Below are positions 42,016 through 50,649 of a stretch of 64,000 nt of DNA, piece by piece. Origin of the DNA: Cyclobacteriaceae bacterium. Lineage in GTDB: Bacteria > Bacteroidota > Bacteroidia > Cytophagales > Cyclobacteriaceae. Both the position numbers and the translations under genes were made by a program. Position 1 is the first letter of the stretch. Every line of letters starts with the position of its first letter. The stretch lies in assembly GCA_958296015.1 (NCBI GenBank), contig CATQIH010000013.1:248001-312000 (forward strand), given 5' to 3'. Below the pieces are notes generated by a model. That model was not told the DNA's origin, searched no databases, and worked only from the letters and a program-made list of their open reading frames with translations.

Positions 42016-43239
42016 ATGATCAATTTTTGCTGGAAAAGATGTCTGCTGTCTGTAGCCATCCCCGTTCTTTCTTTGCTGGAAAACCCTGCTGTTGCGCAGT
42101 CAGACATCGCCGCCTTTGTCAACGGAGGTATAGCAGATGCCAACACTTTGCTAAAAGCGTATACCGCTCCTTTTGGAGAATCTTTTGGGGTAAATATGAA
42201 CTCCGGATGGACCAATACCGCCAATACGCTCAATCCTGGCCGTTTTGAGGTAAAGCTGGTAGGCACTGCGGCTTTTGTGCCGGTAAACAGCAGAACCTAC
42301 AACCTGGATGCACTGGGCTTTGGAGAACCTGTCACCCGGCCCCTTTATGGAAAACCGGCTACCGAGCAATGGGTGTATGCCAATCCGATAGCACCTACCA
42401 TCTTTGGAAGCAGCAGCGAAGAATCCACGACTATCCGGAAAATGCTGACGTACACCGACCCCAATACAGGTCAGGAAACTACCGAAACGATTGTTACCCT
42501 TGATTTGCCTCAGGGCCTGGGGATGCATATCAATCCGCTGCCTGTCATTCCACAGGTAAGTGTGGGGCTGCCCTTGGGCACGGAAATTATGTTGCGGTTT
42601 CTGCCACCGCTTAGTATAGATGCAGAAGATAACTCCCTTGCGTTTAAGGGCCTTTGGGGTGCAGGCATTAAGCACGATATCAAACAGTGGATTCCCGGTA
42701 TCAGCAAGCTTCCATTCAGTATTTCTGTTTTGGCAGGCTACACAGGCACTCGCATGGGAGCCAATTTTGATACCATGCTACCGGAAGCCCCGGCGGGCGG
42801 CTCCTTTGCCGATCCCAACGCACCCGATACCGGCTATACAGGCCCGGCATTGGACGAAAATAATTACAACGTTCAGGGTATAGCACTTAACACCCATGCA
42901 TGGAATGTGAGCGTGCTGGCCTCTAAGAAAGTATCTGTTATTACTGGTTTTGCCGGACTGCGGTATGCCAGATCTGTTACCAATATTGCCCTGAAAGGTG
43001 TATATGGGTTTGCTGGCGATGTATATGTCAATGAAAATGACAACAACGATCCGAACAACAATAAATACACGCTGATTAACACAGAAAGAGACCCTATCAA
43101 AATTAGTACGCCCATCGGTCAACTGGGCCTGACAGGCGGTTTTAGGCTCAAACTGGGCTTTATAAGCCTGTTTGCTGAAGGTACCTGGTCGCGTTACTCT
43201 ACCGTATCGGCTGGTATAGGCTTTGGCTGGATGAACTAA
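42016..43239 (+). CDS. DUF6588-like outer-membrane protein
   Basis: From ATG 42016, 407 residues with a signal peptide (ends AVAQ, about residue 28). 'DANTLLKAYTAPFGESFGVNMNSGWTNTA' and 'VSVGLPLGTEIMLRFLPPL' match a Bacteroidota outer-membrane family with FadL-like barrel features. 'GLWGAGIKHDIKQWIPG' and 'FSISVLAGYTGTRMG' add to this. The C-terminal strands 'LFAEGTWSRYSTVSAGIGFGW' support a barrel. A longer frame to 41968 precedes the signal peptide and is rejected. Confidence 0.78.
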   Translation: MINFCWKRCLLSVAIPVLSLLENPAVAQSDIAAFVNGGIADANTLLKAYTAPFGESFGVNMNSGWTNTANTLNPGRFEVKLVGTAAFVPVNSRTYNLDALGFGEPVTRPLYGKPATEQWVYANPIAPTIFGSSSEESTTIRKMLTYTDPNTGQETTETIVTLDLPQGLGMHINPLPVIPQVSVGLPLGTEIMLRFLPPLSIDAEDNSLAFKGLWGAGIKHDIKQWIPGISKLPFSISVLAGYTGTRMGANFDTMLPEAPAGGSFADPNAPDTGYTGPALDENNYNVQGIALNTHAWNVSVLASKKVSVITGFAGLRYARSVTNIALKGVYGFAGDVYVNENDNNDPNNNKYTLINTERDPIKISTPIGQLGLTGGFRLKLGFISLFAEGTWSRYSTVSAGIGFGWMN

Positions 43240-43269
43240 AGCAGACGATTATCATGCAGACATTTTGAG

Positions 43270-43304
43270 GCGTTATCAGGAAGACTGGTAACGCTTTTTA
43301 TTTT
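43270..43304 (+). terminator. Terminator of the DUF6588-like gene
   Basis: GCGTTATCAG / CTGGTAACGC with one mismatch and a 5-nt loop, then TTTTTATTTTT, 31 nt past the stop. Confidence 0.85.
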
Positions 43305-43335
43305 TCAGAAACTTCTGTAAAAACTCTTGTAATGT

Positions 43336-43351
43336 AGTTACGTTTGTAACT
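43336..43351 (+). promoter_or_regulatory. brnTA promoter with palindromic operator
   Basis: AGTTAC-GTTT-GTAACT is a perfect 6-bp inverted repeat whose centre contains TACGTTTG (43339-43346), a TAnnTTTG -7 box. It is 11 nt upstream of the brnT start. BrnA autorepresses its operon, and the overlap of palindrome and promoter fits that. Confidence 0.55.
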
Positions 43352-43361
43352 ATTATTAGGA

Positions 43362-43640
43362 ATGGATTTTGAATGGGATGAAAATAAGAACATCACTAAT
43401 ATTGCCAAACACGGTTATGATTTCCGTGATGTTATCGAAGTTTTTACCGACAAAGATTTATTCGTTTATCCATCTTCTTATAATTTGGAAGAAAGATATA
43501 TTGCTGTAAGTCGCTATGAAGGTAAATATATTACTTTGATTTATACTGTGAGAGACCAAACAATCCGTTTGATCTCCTCGCGTCGAGCCCGTAAAAAGGA
43601 GATAAAAGATTATGAGCAAGCAAAAAGAAAAGATCGTTAA
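43362..43640 (+). CDS. brnT: BrnT family toxin
   Basis: 92 residues, full length. The signature is 'FEWDENKNITNIAKHGYDFRDVIEVF', followed by 'EERYIAVSRYEGKYITLIYTVRDQTIRLISSRRARKKE'. BrnT has a RelE-like fold and is an RNase; the basic, catalytic Arg/His positions are present. It overlaps brnA by 29 nt and follows a palindromic operator. Confidence 0.9.
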   Translation: MDFEWDENKNITNIAKHGYDFRDVIEVFTDKDLFVYPSSYNLEERYIAVSRYEGKYITLIYTVRDQTIRLISSRRARKKEIKDYEQAKRKDR

Positions 43641-43968
43641 ATATACCCTTGAAGAAATCAAAAACTTGAAGGGCAACACCGATTGGGATAGAGTTAATAG
43701 CATCACGGACGAAGAATTAGAAAAGATGGTAAAAAACGATCCTGAGGATGTGTATTTGAGTGATGAAGAGCTAAAAAATGGAACATGGTATCAGAAGGGC
43801 GAATGGCTAAAACAGTTTAGCGAACCTAAGAAAAAAACACAAATTACGCTTCGTCTGGATGAAGATCTGATAGACTTTTTCCGCCAAACAGGAAGCGGCT
43901 ACCAAACACGTATCAACAACGCACTCCGGGCGTTTGTGGAAGCATATCAAAACCATCATTCATCATAA
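43612..43968 (+). CDS. brnA: BrnA family antitoxin
   Basis: 118 residues. The N-terminal part binds toxin ('VKYTLEEIKNLKGNTDWDRVNSITDEELEKMVKNDPED'), and the C-terminal ribbon-helix-helix-like DNA-binding part is 'TQITLRLDEDLIDFFRQTGSGYQTRINNALRAFVEAY'. BrnA neutralises BrnT and represses the operon. The stop overlaps the YciI start (TAATG). Confidence 0.88.
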   Translation: MSKQKEKIVKYTLEEIKNLKGNTDWDRVNSITDEELEKMVKNDPEDVYLSDEELKNGTWYQKGEWLKQFSEPKKKTQITLRLDEDLIDFFRQTGSGYQTRINNALRAFVEAYQNHHSS

Positions 43969-44255
43969 TGGAATTTCTAATTGTAGCCTACGATGGAAAA
44001 GATGCAGAGGCGTTAAGTCGTCGGCTGAAAGCAAGAGAAAAACACCTGGCATATGCAAAGCTTATGAAAGAAAAGGGGCATCTGGTTGAGGGCGGAGCCA
44101 TTTTGAATGCTGATGGCCAGATGATAGGTTCTACACTGCTGGTTCGCTTTGATTCCCGTCAAGAGCTTGACCAATGGCTAAGCAATGATCCATATAAACT
44201 GGGAAATGTTTGGGTAGATATTCAAGTGAGCGTAATTAAGCTCGCACCCCTATAA
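43968..44255 (+). CDS. YciI-like protein
   Basis: 95 residues with the dimeric ferredoxin-like fold of YciI: 'REKHLAYAKLMKEKGHLVEGGAILN' carries the conserved His, and 'LVRFDSRQELDQWLSNDPYKLGNVW' the conserved D-P-Y. Function unknown in general. Its ATG overlaps the brnA stop by 1 nt, so it is translated with the toxin-antitoxin operon, which is unusual. Confidence 0.85.
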   Translation: MEFLIVAYDGKDAEALSRRLKAREKHLAYAKLMKEKGHLVEGGAILNADGQMIGSTLLVRFDSRQELDQWLSNDPYKLGNVWVDIQVSVIKLAPL

Positions 44256-44268
44256 AATAAATATATAT

Positions 44269-45540
44269 ATGACCGCAGTAATAGGAATTTTAAATAAACA
44301 GGCGGTAGCCGTTGCAGCAGACAGTGCTGTTACTGTGAGTGCTCCAAATGGGAGAAAGATATTCAATACTGCAAATAAGATATTTACCTTTTCGAAACAC
44401 TATCCCGTCGGAGTGATGATTTATAATTCTGCTTCTTTTATGTCTACTCCATGGGAAACTATTATTAAGCTATACAGGGAAAACCTTGATACGAGATCGT
44501 TTAACACTTTAGACGAGTACATCGAGAATTTCATCTCTTTTCTAAAATCAAAGAGTTACTTTACCAATACTGAATATCAATATCTTGAATTGAGAAACTT
44601 AGGTGTTGGGATTTTTGATCGTATCAATAGAGCCGCTCTACAAAATATTTCTCCCATTGATAGTAAAGAAGCTGCTAATAATATCAAATTGCGTATAGAT
44701 GCTTTAATTGATGAAATTTTAGGTACAAACAACTACTGCAACGAGTTTACTCAGTATGGTTATGAGGAATTTGTTGCATACTCTGATTCTACATTTGAAG
44801 AAGCATATCAGTTTATATATGATGACAACATAGACCTTTCATAGGACTACAAAGATAAATTGAGGAAGATCTTGTTTGAGCATCTACGTTCAAAAGATTT
44901 CTTAAACTATTTTACTGGCTTGATCTTCTTCGGTTTTGGTCAGAGTGATATTTATCCTTCTTTAATACCCCTGAATATATCTGGCGTTATAGATAATAGA
45001 TTAAGATATTTCAAAGATGAAAGTGGAATAGCACGAATATCTAATGAAACATACAGCAGTGCAATTCGTCCATTTGCGCAAACAGATGTAATAAATATTA
45101 TATTAAGTGGGGTTGATCCAGACTTGAACAATATATTTATAAATCAGTTTTATGACTTTTTTACAAAATATAACAAGGTTATAAGCGGCATATTAGGAAG
45201 CTCCAATGCTGGAATTGTAGCCAAAATTGACAATATAGATTTAAAAGCATTAATAAATGAGTATGCAGAACAAATGCAGCACGTTCAACGAATGAACTAT
45301 ATAGAACCATTAATGAATGCCGTTGATAGCTTATCAAAGGAAGACTTATCAGAAATGGCAGAAAGTTTGATATATTTGACTTATCTTAAAAGGAGAATTA
45401 CATTTGCTGAGGAGAGTGTTGGAGGACCTGTAGATGTAGCTTTGGTTTCCAAAGGAGATGGCTTTATATGGATAAAACGCAAACATTATTTTAAACCAGA
45501 CTTAAATCATCATTTTTTTTCAAATTATTTAAAAAGATAG
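44269..45540 (+). pseudogene. Proteasome-like Ntn-hydrolase, interrupted by one in-frame TAG
   Basis: One frame of 423 codons carries a single TAG at 44842-44844. The N-terminus MTAVIGILNKQAVAVAADSA matches a proteasome beta/HslV-type fold: after Met removal Thr is residue 1 and Asp is residue 17, as in proteasomes, with Lys in 'ANKIFTFS' near the expected position. The C-terminal 'GGPVDVALVSKGDGFIWI' matches the last strands of that fold. Between lies a ~260-residue helical insertion. The amber codon divides the insertion, so the upstream half (191 aa) lacks the final strands. It could be a recent mutation, read-through, or a sequence error. AT-rich; 13 nt after the YciI gene. Confidence 0.72.
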
Positions 45541-45544
45541 GATT

Positions 45545-45724
45545 ATGAAAACGCTTTTGATAGATCCAAGTAATACCACTTATCAACGCAATATTCTTTC
45601 GCAATTTAGGAAAGAAACGAAAAAGAGTATAGACATTGAACCTAATATGGATACATCAACTATATCAGATATAATTTCAGATAAGCTAATTGCTATCGTC
45701 AAACAAGGATTAAATAAGAAGTAA
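45545..45724 (+). CDS. 59-residue protein after the proteasome-like gene
   Basis: ATG 45545 lies 4 nt after the stop of the hydrolase gene, ending TAA 45722-45724. The peptide starts 'MKTLLIDPSNTTYQRNILSQF', is rich in Lys, Ser and Ile, and ends 'IISDKLIAIVKQGLNKK'. It has no signal or known domain. Tight spacing and the terminator directly behind it mark it as the last gene of the operon. It may be a partner, substrate or inhibitor of the hydrolase; this is inference. Confidence 0.6.
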   Translation: MKTLLIDPSNTTYQRNILSQFRKETKKSIDIEPNMDTSTISDIISDKLIAIVKQGLNKK

Positions 45725-45743
45725 CTCAAAAGAAAAGATTATC

Positions 45744-45775
45744 AAAGGCTACATTGAAAAATGTAGCCTTTGTCA
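45744..45775 (+). terminator. Terminator of the brnT-to-small-protein operon
   Basis: AAAGGCTACATT / AATGTAGCCTTT, a perfect 12-bp stem with GAAA loop, then GTCATTTT. It lies 19 nt after the stop codon. Confidence 0.85.
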
Positions 45776-45875
45776 TTTTGTAGCCACCAAAATATTCCAT
45801 ATTTCCGTAATTTTGCCCTCCTAAATTTTGTTATCGATACAAAAAGGAAAATATCGCTTCGGCGACTTGATTAAT

Positions 45876-47471
45876 ATGACCAATATACAAGAAGAAATAG
45901 CCAGGAGAAGAACTTTTGGCATCATCAGTCACCCCGATGCTGGGAAAACAACGCTGACAGAAAAACTCCTGCTCTTTGGCGGGGCCATCCAGAGTGCCGG
46001 TGCCGTCAAGTCTAACAAAATAAAGAAACACGCTACCTCCGATTTTATGGAAATAGAAAAACAACGAGGTATCTCGGTGGCTACCTCCGTGATGGGCTTC
46101 AACTATCAGAATGGCGGTGATCCGGTGAAGATCAATCTGCTGGATACACCGGGCCACCAGGATTTTGCCGAAGACACCTATCGCACCCTCACCGCTGTGG
46201 ATAGCGTAGTGATGGTGATCGATTGCGTGAAAGGCGTAGAGATACAAACCGAAAAGCTGATGGAAGTATGTCGTATGCGCAATACGCCTGTTATCGCTTT
46301 TATCAACAAACTCGACCGCGAAGGCCGCGACCCTTACGACCTGCTCGACGAGATTGAAGCCAAACTCAACATCAAGGTAAGGCCGCTAAGCTGGCCAATC
46401 GGTATGGGCAAAAACTTTAAAGGCGTATACAGCCTGTTTAGTAAAAGCTTGTTTCTGTTTCAGCCCAGCCGACAAAAACTACAAGACGAAGGTGTAAGTC
46501 TCAAGGATATCAACAGCCCTGAACTGGAAAAATACGTAGGAGAAAATTTTGCCAAACAGCTACGGGAAGATGAGGAACTCATCAATGGTGTTTATCCTGC
46601 ATTCAATATGGAATCTTACCTGAAGGGAGAAGTAGCACCCGTATTTTTTGGCAGTGCTGTCAACAATTTTGGGGTAAAGGAATTGCTGGATACTTTTGTC
46701 AAAATTGCCCCGGAGCCGCGCAGCCGCGAAACCGAAGAGCGGCTGGTGAAGCCCGACGAAGAAGCCTTTAGTGGTTTTGTCTTTAAAATACATGCCAACA
46801 TGGACCCGCGTCACCGCAACCGCATTGCCTTTGTGCGGGTATGCTCCGGAAGGTTTGAACGTAATAAAAATTACCACCATGTGCGGCTGAACAAAAACTT
46901 CAAATTTTCCAGTGCTACGGCCTTTATGGCACAAGATAAGGAGATTATCGATGAGGCTTTTCCGGGCGATATCGTAGGGTTGTATGATACCGGAAATCTT
47001 AAAATAGGCGATACGCTGACAGAAGGCGAAACCGGCTTATACAAAGGCATTCCGAGTTTCTCGCCGGAGATTTTCCGCGAAGTGGTCAACAAAGATGCTA
47101 TGAAGACCAAGCAGTTGGATAAAGGCTTACGGGAGTTGATGGACGAAGGCGTAGCGCAATTGTTTACCTATGAAATGGGTTCCCGCAAAATCGTCGGAAC
47201 GGTAGGGCCACTACAGTTTGAAGTGATCCAGCATCGTCTGCTGAACGAGTATGGTGCCAGTTGCGCTTTTTTGCCCGTTAATATCTACAAAGCCTGCTGG
47301 ATCAGTAGTAACGACCCTAAAAAGCTGCGGGAGTTTATAGCTTCCAAAGAGCGGCACATTGCCAAAGACAAAGACGGTAAATATGTGTTCATGGCAGAAA
47401 CCAAAGCCTGGCTGCAAATGATCCAGGACAACTTTCCCGATATTCAAGTGCATTTCACGTCGGAGTTTTGA
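45876..47471 (+). CDS. prfC: Peptide chain release factor 3
   Basis: From ATG 45876 ([16 protein letters not shown]), 531 residues, the usual RF3 length. GTPase motifs: G1 [10 protein letters not shown]3 DTPGHQDF and G4 NKLDRE. RF3-specific parts are '[17 protein letters not shown]' and '[25 protein letters not shown]'. RF3 removes RF1/RF2 from the ribosome after peptide release. A possible -7 box TAATTTTG is at 45808-45815. The in-frame extension to 45828 is not needed. Confidence 0.95.
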   Translation: MTNIQEEIARRRTFGIISHPDAGKTTLTEKLLLFGGAIQSAGAVKSNKIKKHATSDFMEIEKQRGISVATSVMGFNYQNGGDPVKINLLDTPGHQDFAEDTYRTLTAVDSVVMVIDCVKGVEIQTEKLMEVCRMRNTPVIAFINKLDREGRDPYDLLDEIEAKLNIKVRPLSWPIGMGKNFKGVYSLFSKSLFLFQPSRQKLQDEGVSLKDINSPELEKYVGENFAKQLREDEELINGVYPAFNMESYLKGEVAPVFFGSAVNNFGVKELLDTFVKIAPEPRSRETEERLVKPDEEAFSGFVFKIHANMDPRHRNRIAFVRVCSGRFERNKNYHHVRLNKNFKFSSATAFMAQDKEIIDEAFPGDIVGLYDTGNLKIGDTLTEGETGLYKGIPSFSPEIFREVVNKDAMKTKQLDKGLRELMDEGVAQLFTYEMGSRKIVGTVGPLQFEVIQHRLLNEYGASCAFLPVNIYKACWISSNDPKKLREFIASKERHIAKDKDGKYVFMAETKAWLQMIQDNFPDIQVHFTSEF

Positions 47472-47501
47472 AAATAACTTTAATTAGCTTTATTTTAAAC
47501 A

Positions 47502-48294
47502 ATGCTTGAGGAATTAAGAAAAATAGCACTAAGGTTTCAGATCGATCCAAAATCAACAATTGGTCATGCTGCAAAATTAGAGACTGTAGTTAAGGTCTTA
47601 AGTGAAATAAATAAATCTTATAAAAACTTTTTGGAAATAGAGTTTTTAAAAAATAGCGATTTCAGAAAAGCTTTTGATAAGAATAAGAAAACTTTAGAAA
47701 CAATTATTGGTGAATTGGAATTGCTTATTGTTGATGTTAATTTTAGTAGTTTTACTTCTGCCGTAGCTCCTAATGTTGCTGAGGACAATACGACAATCTT
47801 CATTGATGAAGTTCTTTTGTGGAAGAAAGAGAAGTTTGATGAATATAAAGAAGAAATAATAAAAGCTGATTATTCCAGTAGTTCCTATATTCAAAGAATC
47901 TCAAAAAGATATAGTGATCATGAAATAAACAAAATATTCCAGCCATTATTTTCTTTTATAGGAACGGGTGAAGATTATAAAATCAATATTCAATCAGAGG
48001 ACTCAAAAATATTAAAGACGCTTCATCAGCCAAATAAAAGTAAAGTCCAGTACTTTGTTTCAAAAACTAAAAGGGCTACAGTTGAGCCTGAATACAAAAC
48101 TGTTCAGGCATTTATGAAAATAAAGCCAGATGAATCTGGTGCTTTCAATATTAAAAAAAGTAATATCAAAGAAACGTACTATCAAAGAAACGTACTATAT
48201 TGAAGAACTGCCTTATGATACTTACCCTTTTAAACCAGAGCTAATTAAATTTAGTAGCACTGTCTATATACTTAATGAAAAAATTAGACTGTGA
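47502..48294 (+). pseudogene. Unknown protein, frame-shifted by a 16-nt tandem duplication
   Basis: As it stands the frame ends at TAG/TGA-type stop near 48203 (233 residues) right after the duplicated segment. Without one copy of the 16-nt repeat (48165-48196) the frame continues 'YYIEELPYDTYPFKPELIKFSS' and ends at TGA 48292-48294, overlapping the next gene start at 48275. The protein is helical and Lys-rich: 'LRKIALRFQIDPKSTIGHAAKLETVVKVLSEINKSYKNF', with a central part about 90-150. No domain is recognised. AT-rich, first gene of a three-gene operon. Confidence 0.65.
48165..48196 (+). repeat. 16-nt perfect tandem duplication inside a gene
   Basis: ATCAAAGAAACGTACT twice, with no differences. 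Sixteen is not divisible by 3, so one copy too many shifts the frame; loss of a copy restores it. Confidence 0.92.
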
Positions 48295-48520
48295 AGTATC
48301 TTATGATAAAGGTTCATATGTTATTAGAAATGAAAAACTAGATATCACTGTCTGGGGAAATTCAAGAGATGAAGCCGAAGCAGCTTTTGCATTTTCTTTT
48401 GATGCGTTATATCAAAACTTTGCTTTAGAAGATGATACCAAACTAACTTCTGACGCTATAGCACTAAAATCTGATCTTCACAAAATCGTTAAAAACATTT
48501 TTGTCCCGAATGAAGCCTAG
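48275..48520 (+). CDS. HicB-like small protein
   Basis: 81 residues: 'MKKLDCEVSYDKGSYVIRNEKLDITVWGNSRDEAEAAFAFSFDALYQNF' has the strand-strand-helix layout of the HicB partial RNase-H fold (Y/V-x-S...G-x-S-x-x-E-A). It lacks the C-terminal DNA-binding extension seen in many HicB antitoxins. Its start lies inside the restored 3' end of the upstream gene, and its end overlaps the HicA-like gene by about 11 nt. It probably acts as antitoxin to the next gene. Confidence 0.6.
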   Translation: MKKLDCEVSYDKGSYVIRNEKLDITVWGNSRDEAEAAFAFSFDALYQNFALEDDTKLTSDAIALKSDLHKIVKNIFVPNEA

Positions 48521-48800
48521 AAAAATGAAGGACGTCAAAAAAGTTCTTAGTAAAAAGGGCTTTATTATTGATCCTAAAAAAGACCATCACGAATTTTATT
48601 TTCTTGAGATTGAAGGAAAAAAACATAATGTGTATACATATTTTAGCCATGGGAAAAAGGAGTATGGTGCCAATCTTACGAGTAATATTAAAAAGCAACT
48701 CAAGTTTAAAGAAATAAGTAAAGCTGAAGATTTTTTTGACTGCCCCATGTCTGGCGATGACTATATTAATATGCTTAAAGCTAACGGGAATCTAAAATAA
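48510..48800 (+). CDS. HicA-like small protein
   Basis: From ATG 48510 ([11 protein letters not shown]), 96 residues; an upstream in-frame ATG at 48501 is possible. The dsRBD-like HicA layout is visible: helix '[16 protein letters not shown]', catalytic His in '[26 protein letters not shown]', and '[32 protein letters not shown]'. HicA toxins cleave mRNA. The protein is longer than a usual HicA (about 60-80). AT-rich operon. Confidence 0.6.
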   Translation: MKPRKMKDVKKVLSKKGFIIDPKKDHHEFYFLEIEGKKHNVYTYFSHGKKEYGANLTSNIKKQLKFKEISKAEDFFDCPMSGDDYINMLKANGNLK

Positions 48801-48851
48801 AGCAACTTTTTCTGTGATGTCGATCATCTTTGTATTATTCCCACCGCCCAC

Positions 48852-48881
48852 TTGCCAGAGACGGTATTTCTCCTATTTTTG
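48852..48881 (+). promoter_or_regulatory. Promoter of sucD
   Basis: TTG at 48852-48854 and TATTTTTG at 48874-48881, separated by 19 nt, with the start codon 22 nt further on. It is a good fit to the Bacteroidota TTG/TAnnTTTG promoter. Confidence 0.6.
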
Positions 48882-48903
48882 TGAAAAAACTAACGGATAC
48901 AAC

Positions 48904-49776
48904 ATGAGCGTATTAGTCAATAAAGATTCCAAAGTCATTGTACAGGGCTTCACCGGCTCAGAAGGTACTTTTCATGCACAACAAATGATTGAGTATGGCA
49001 CCAACGTCGTTGGAGGTGTCACGCCCGGTAAAGGTGGCCAGACGCACCTCGACAAGCCCGTATTTAATACCGTAGCGGAAGCCGTAACCCAGCAGGGAGC
49101 CAATGTTTCTATCATCTTTGTGCCACCGGCTTTTGCCGCAGATGCGATCATGGAAGCGGCCGATGCCGGTATCAAGGTGATCATCGCCATCACCGAAGGC
49201 ATTCCAGTGCAGGATATGATGGTGGCCAAAGATTATCTCAAAGACAAAGACGTGACGCTGATCGGACCTAACTGCCCAGGGGTGATCACACCCGACGAGG
49301 CCAAAGTGGGCATTATGCCGGGCTTTGTCTTTAAAAAAGGGAAAGTAGGTATTGTGTCAAAATCCGGTACGCTTACCTACGAGGCTGCCGACCAGGTAGT
49401 GAAAGCTGGTCTGGGCATTTCTACAGCCATCGGCATTGGTGGCGACCCGATTATTGGTACTTCTACCAAACAAGCGGTGGAATTACTCATGAACGACCCT
49501 GAAACCGAAGCCATCGTCATGATCGGGGAGATTGGCGGTAACTACGAAGCAGAAGCGGCCCGATGGATACAGGCGCAAGGCAACCCGAAACCTGTAGTAG
49601 GCTTTATTGCCGGACAAACAGCACCTCCGGGCCGTCGTATGGGCCATGCCGGTGCCATTGTAGGCGGGGCCGATGATACTGCTGCTGCCAAGATGAAGAT
49701 TATGAAAGAATGCGGCCTGCATGTGGTAGACACGCCTGCCAGCATCGGTGACACCATTGCTGAAGTGCTTAAATAG
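48904..49776 (+). CDS. sucD: Succinyl-CoA synthetase alpha subunit
   Basis: From ATG 48904 ([21 protein letters not shown]), 290 residues, the normal length. The CoA-binding N-terminal domain is followed by the ligase domain with the phospho-His in '[12 protein letters not shown]', '[10 protein letters not shown]' and '[10 protein letters not shown]'. This TCA-cycle enzyme makes ATP/GTP from succinyl-CoA. The beta subunit gene (sucC) is not beside it. The upstream in-frame extension to 48814 reads through the promoter. Confidence 0.97.
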   Translation: MSVLVNKDSKVIVQGFTGSEGTFHAQQMIEYGTNVVGGVTPGKGGQTHLDKPVFNTVAEAVTQQGANVSIIFVPPAFAADAIMEAADAGIKVIIAITEGIPVQDMMVAKDYLKDKDVTLIGPNCPGVITPDEAKVGIMPGFVFKKGKVGIVSKSGTLTYEAADQVVKAGLGISTAIGIGGDPIIGTSTKQAVELLMNDPETEAIVMIGEIGGNYEAEAARWIQAQGNPKPVVGFIAGQTAPPGRRMGHAGAIVGGADDTAAAKMKIMKECGLHVVDTPASIGDTIAEVLK

Positions 49777-49796
49777 CGGGAGTCAAAAGACTGGAA

Positions 49797-49825
49797 ACCG
49801 AAGTTCTTTTACTCCGAACTTCGGT
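49797..49825. terminator. Bidirectional hairpin between sucD and DUF3109 gene
   Basis: ACCGAAGTTC / GAACTTCGGT, a perfect 10-bp stem with 9-nt loop between two convergent genes. Confidence 0.6.
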
Positions 49826-49835
49826 CTCCGGACTT

Positions 49836-50399
49836 CTAGCTTTTTTCAATCTTTTCTACCAATTCCTCATACCACTCTTCTCCATATTTGCGGATGAGAG
49901 CATCTTTGAGAAAGCGATACAGGGGCACTTGTAATTCGTTGCCCAGGGTGCAAGCCGGGCTACAGATATGCCACCGGTGATAGTTGATCGCATCGTAATG
50001 ATCGTAAGGAGTAAGCCGGAGTGGATATAAATGACAGGAGATAGGCTTTTTGAAATGCGTCTTGCCAGCATTGTAGGCCGCTTCAATCCCGCATTTCAGG
50101 ATGCCCTTTTTGTTTCTTGTTGCATAAGCGCACTCTCTGCCGTTGAGGGTGGGGGTGCAGTCATCATCGTCCTGGTCTTTCACATATTTGCCCTGCTGTT
50201 CTATTGCTTTGATGCCTTCCGGGGTTAAAAAAGGCTTGATGTCTTCGTAAATATCGTCCAGTAAAGGCAACTCGTCTTTTTCCAAAGGTGCACCGGCATC
50301 ACCTTCTATGCAGCAGGCACCTTTGCACCTTTCCAGATTACAAACAAACAAATTTTCTTTGACATCATCACTGATAACAGCATTTCCAACAACAATCAT
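49836..50399 (-). CDS. DUF3109 family protein
   Basis: 187 residues. The family hallmark is a set of cysteines suggestive of metal binding: '[15 protein letters not shown]' (21-35), '[14 protein letters not shown]', 'LKCGIEAAY', '[11 protein letters not shown]' and '[10 protein letters not shown]'. At least nine Cys are conserved in this order. DUF3109 occurs in nearly all Bacteroidota; its role is unknown and related CxxxCxxC proteins bind Fe-S or zinc. Converges with sucD. Confidence 0.88.
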   Translation of the reverse strand: MIVVGNAVISDDVKENLFVCNLERCKGACCIEGDAGAPLEKDELPLLDDIYEDIKPFLTPEGIKAIEQQGKYVKDQDDDDCTPTLNGRECAYATRNKKGILKCGIEAAYNAGKTHFKKPISCHLYPLRLTPYDHYDAINYHRWHICSPACTLGNELQVPLYRFLKDALIRKYGEEWYEELVEKIEKS

Positions 50400-50649
50400 T
50401 TTGCTATATTAAAAATATAAAGATGTGGTTTTTATACCCTGAAAACCCAACCGGATAAAGGAAAGTTTCCAAGGAGTAGTAAGCTGTGTTTATGATATTT
50501 AAGTTTTGCCAAACAACGAAAACAACAATATTTTGTAGCCGCTACGTTTAAAATGTGGCTACGCGCTGAAGGCAGCGAATGAATTATTTCTGCTAAGGTG
50601 AAAGAAAAGTTGAACACCTTTATATGTTTGTAAACAGATACAACTTATT

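Noticed and set aside
36221-45540. Stop-codon reassignment (TAA or TAG read as sense)
   Set aside because: Intact housekeeping genes in the window, such as rny, prfC and sucD, end normally at stop codons, and the interrupted genes also carry frameshifts or lie in a decayed island.
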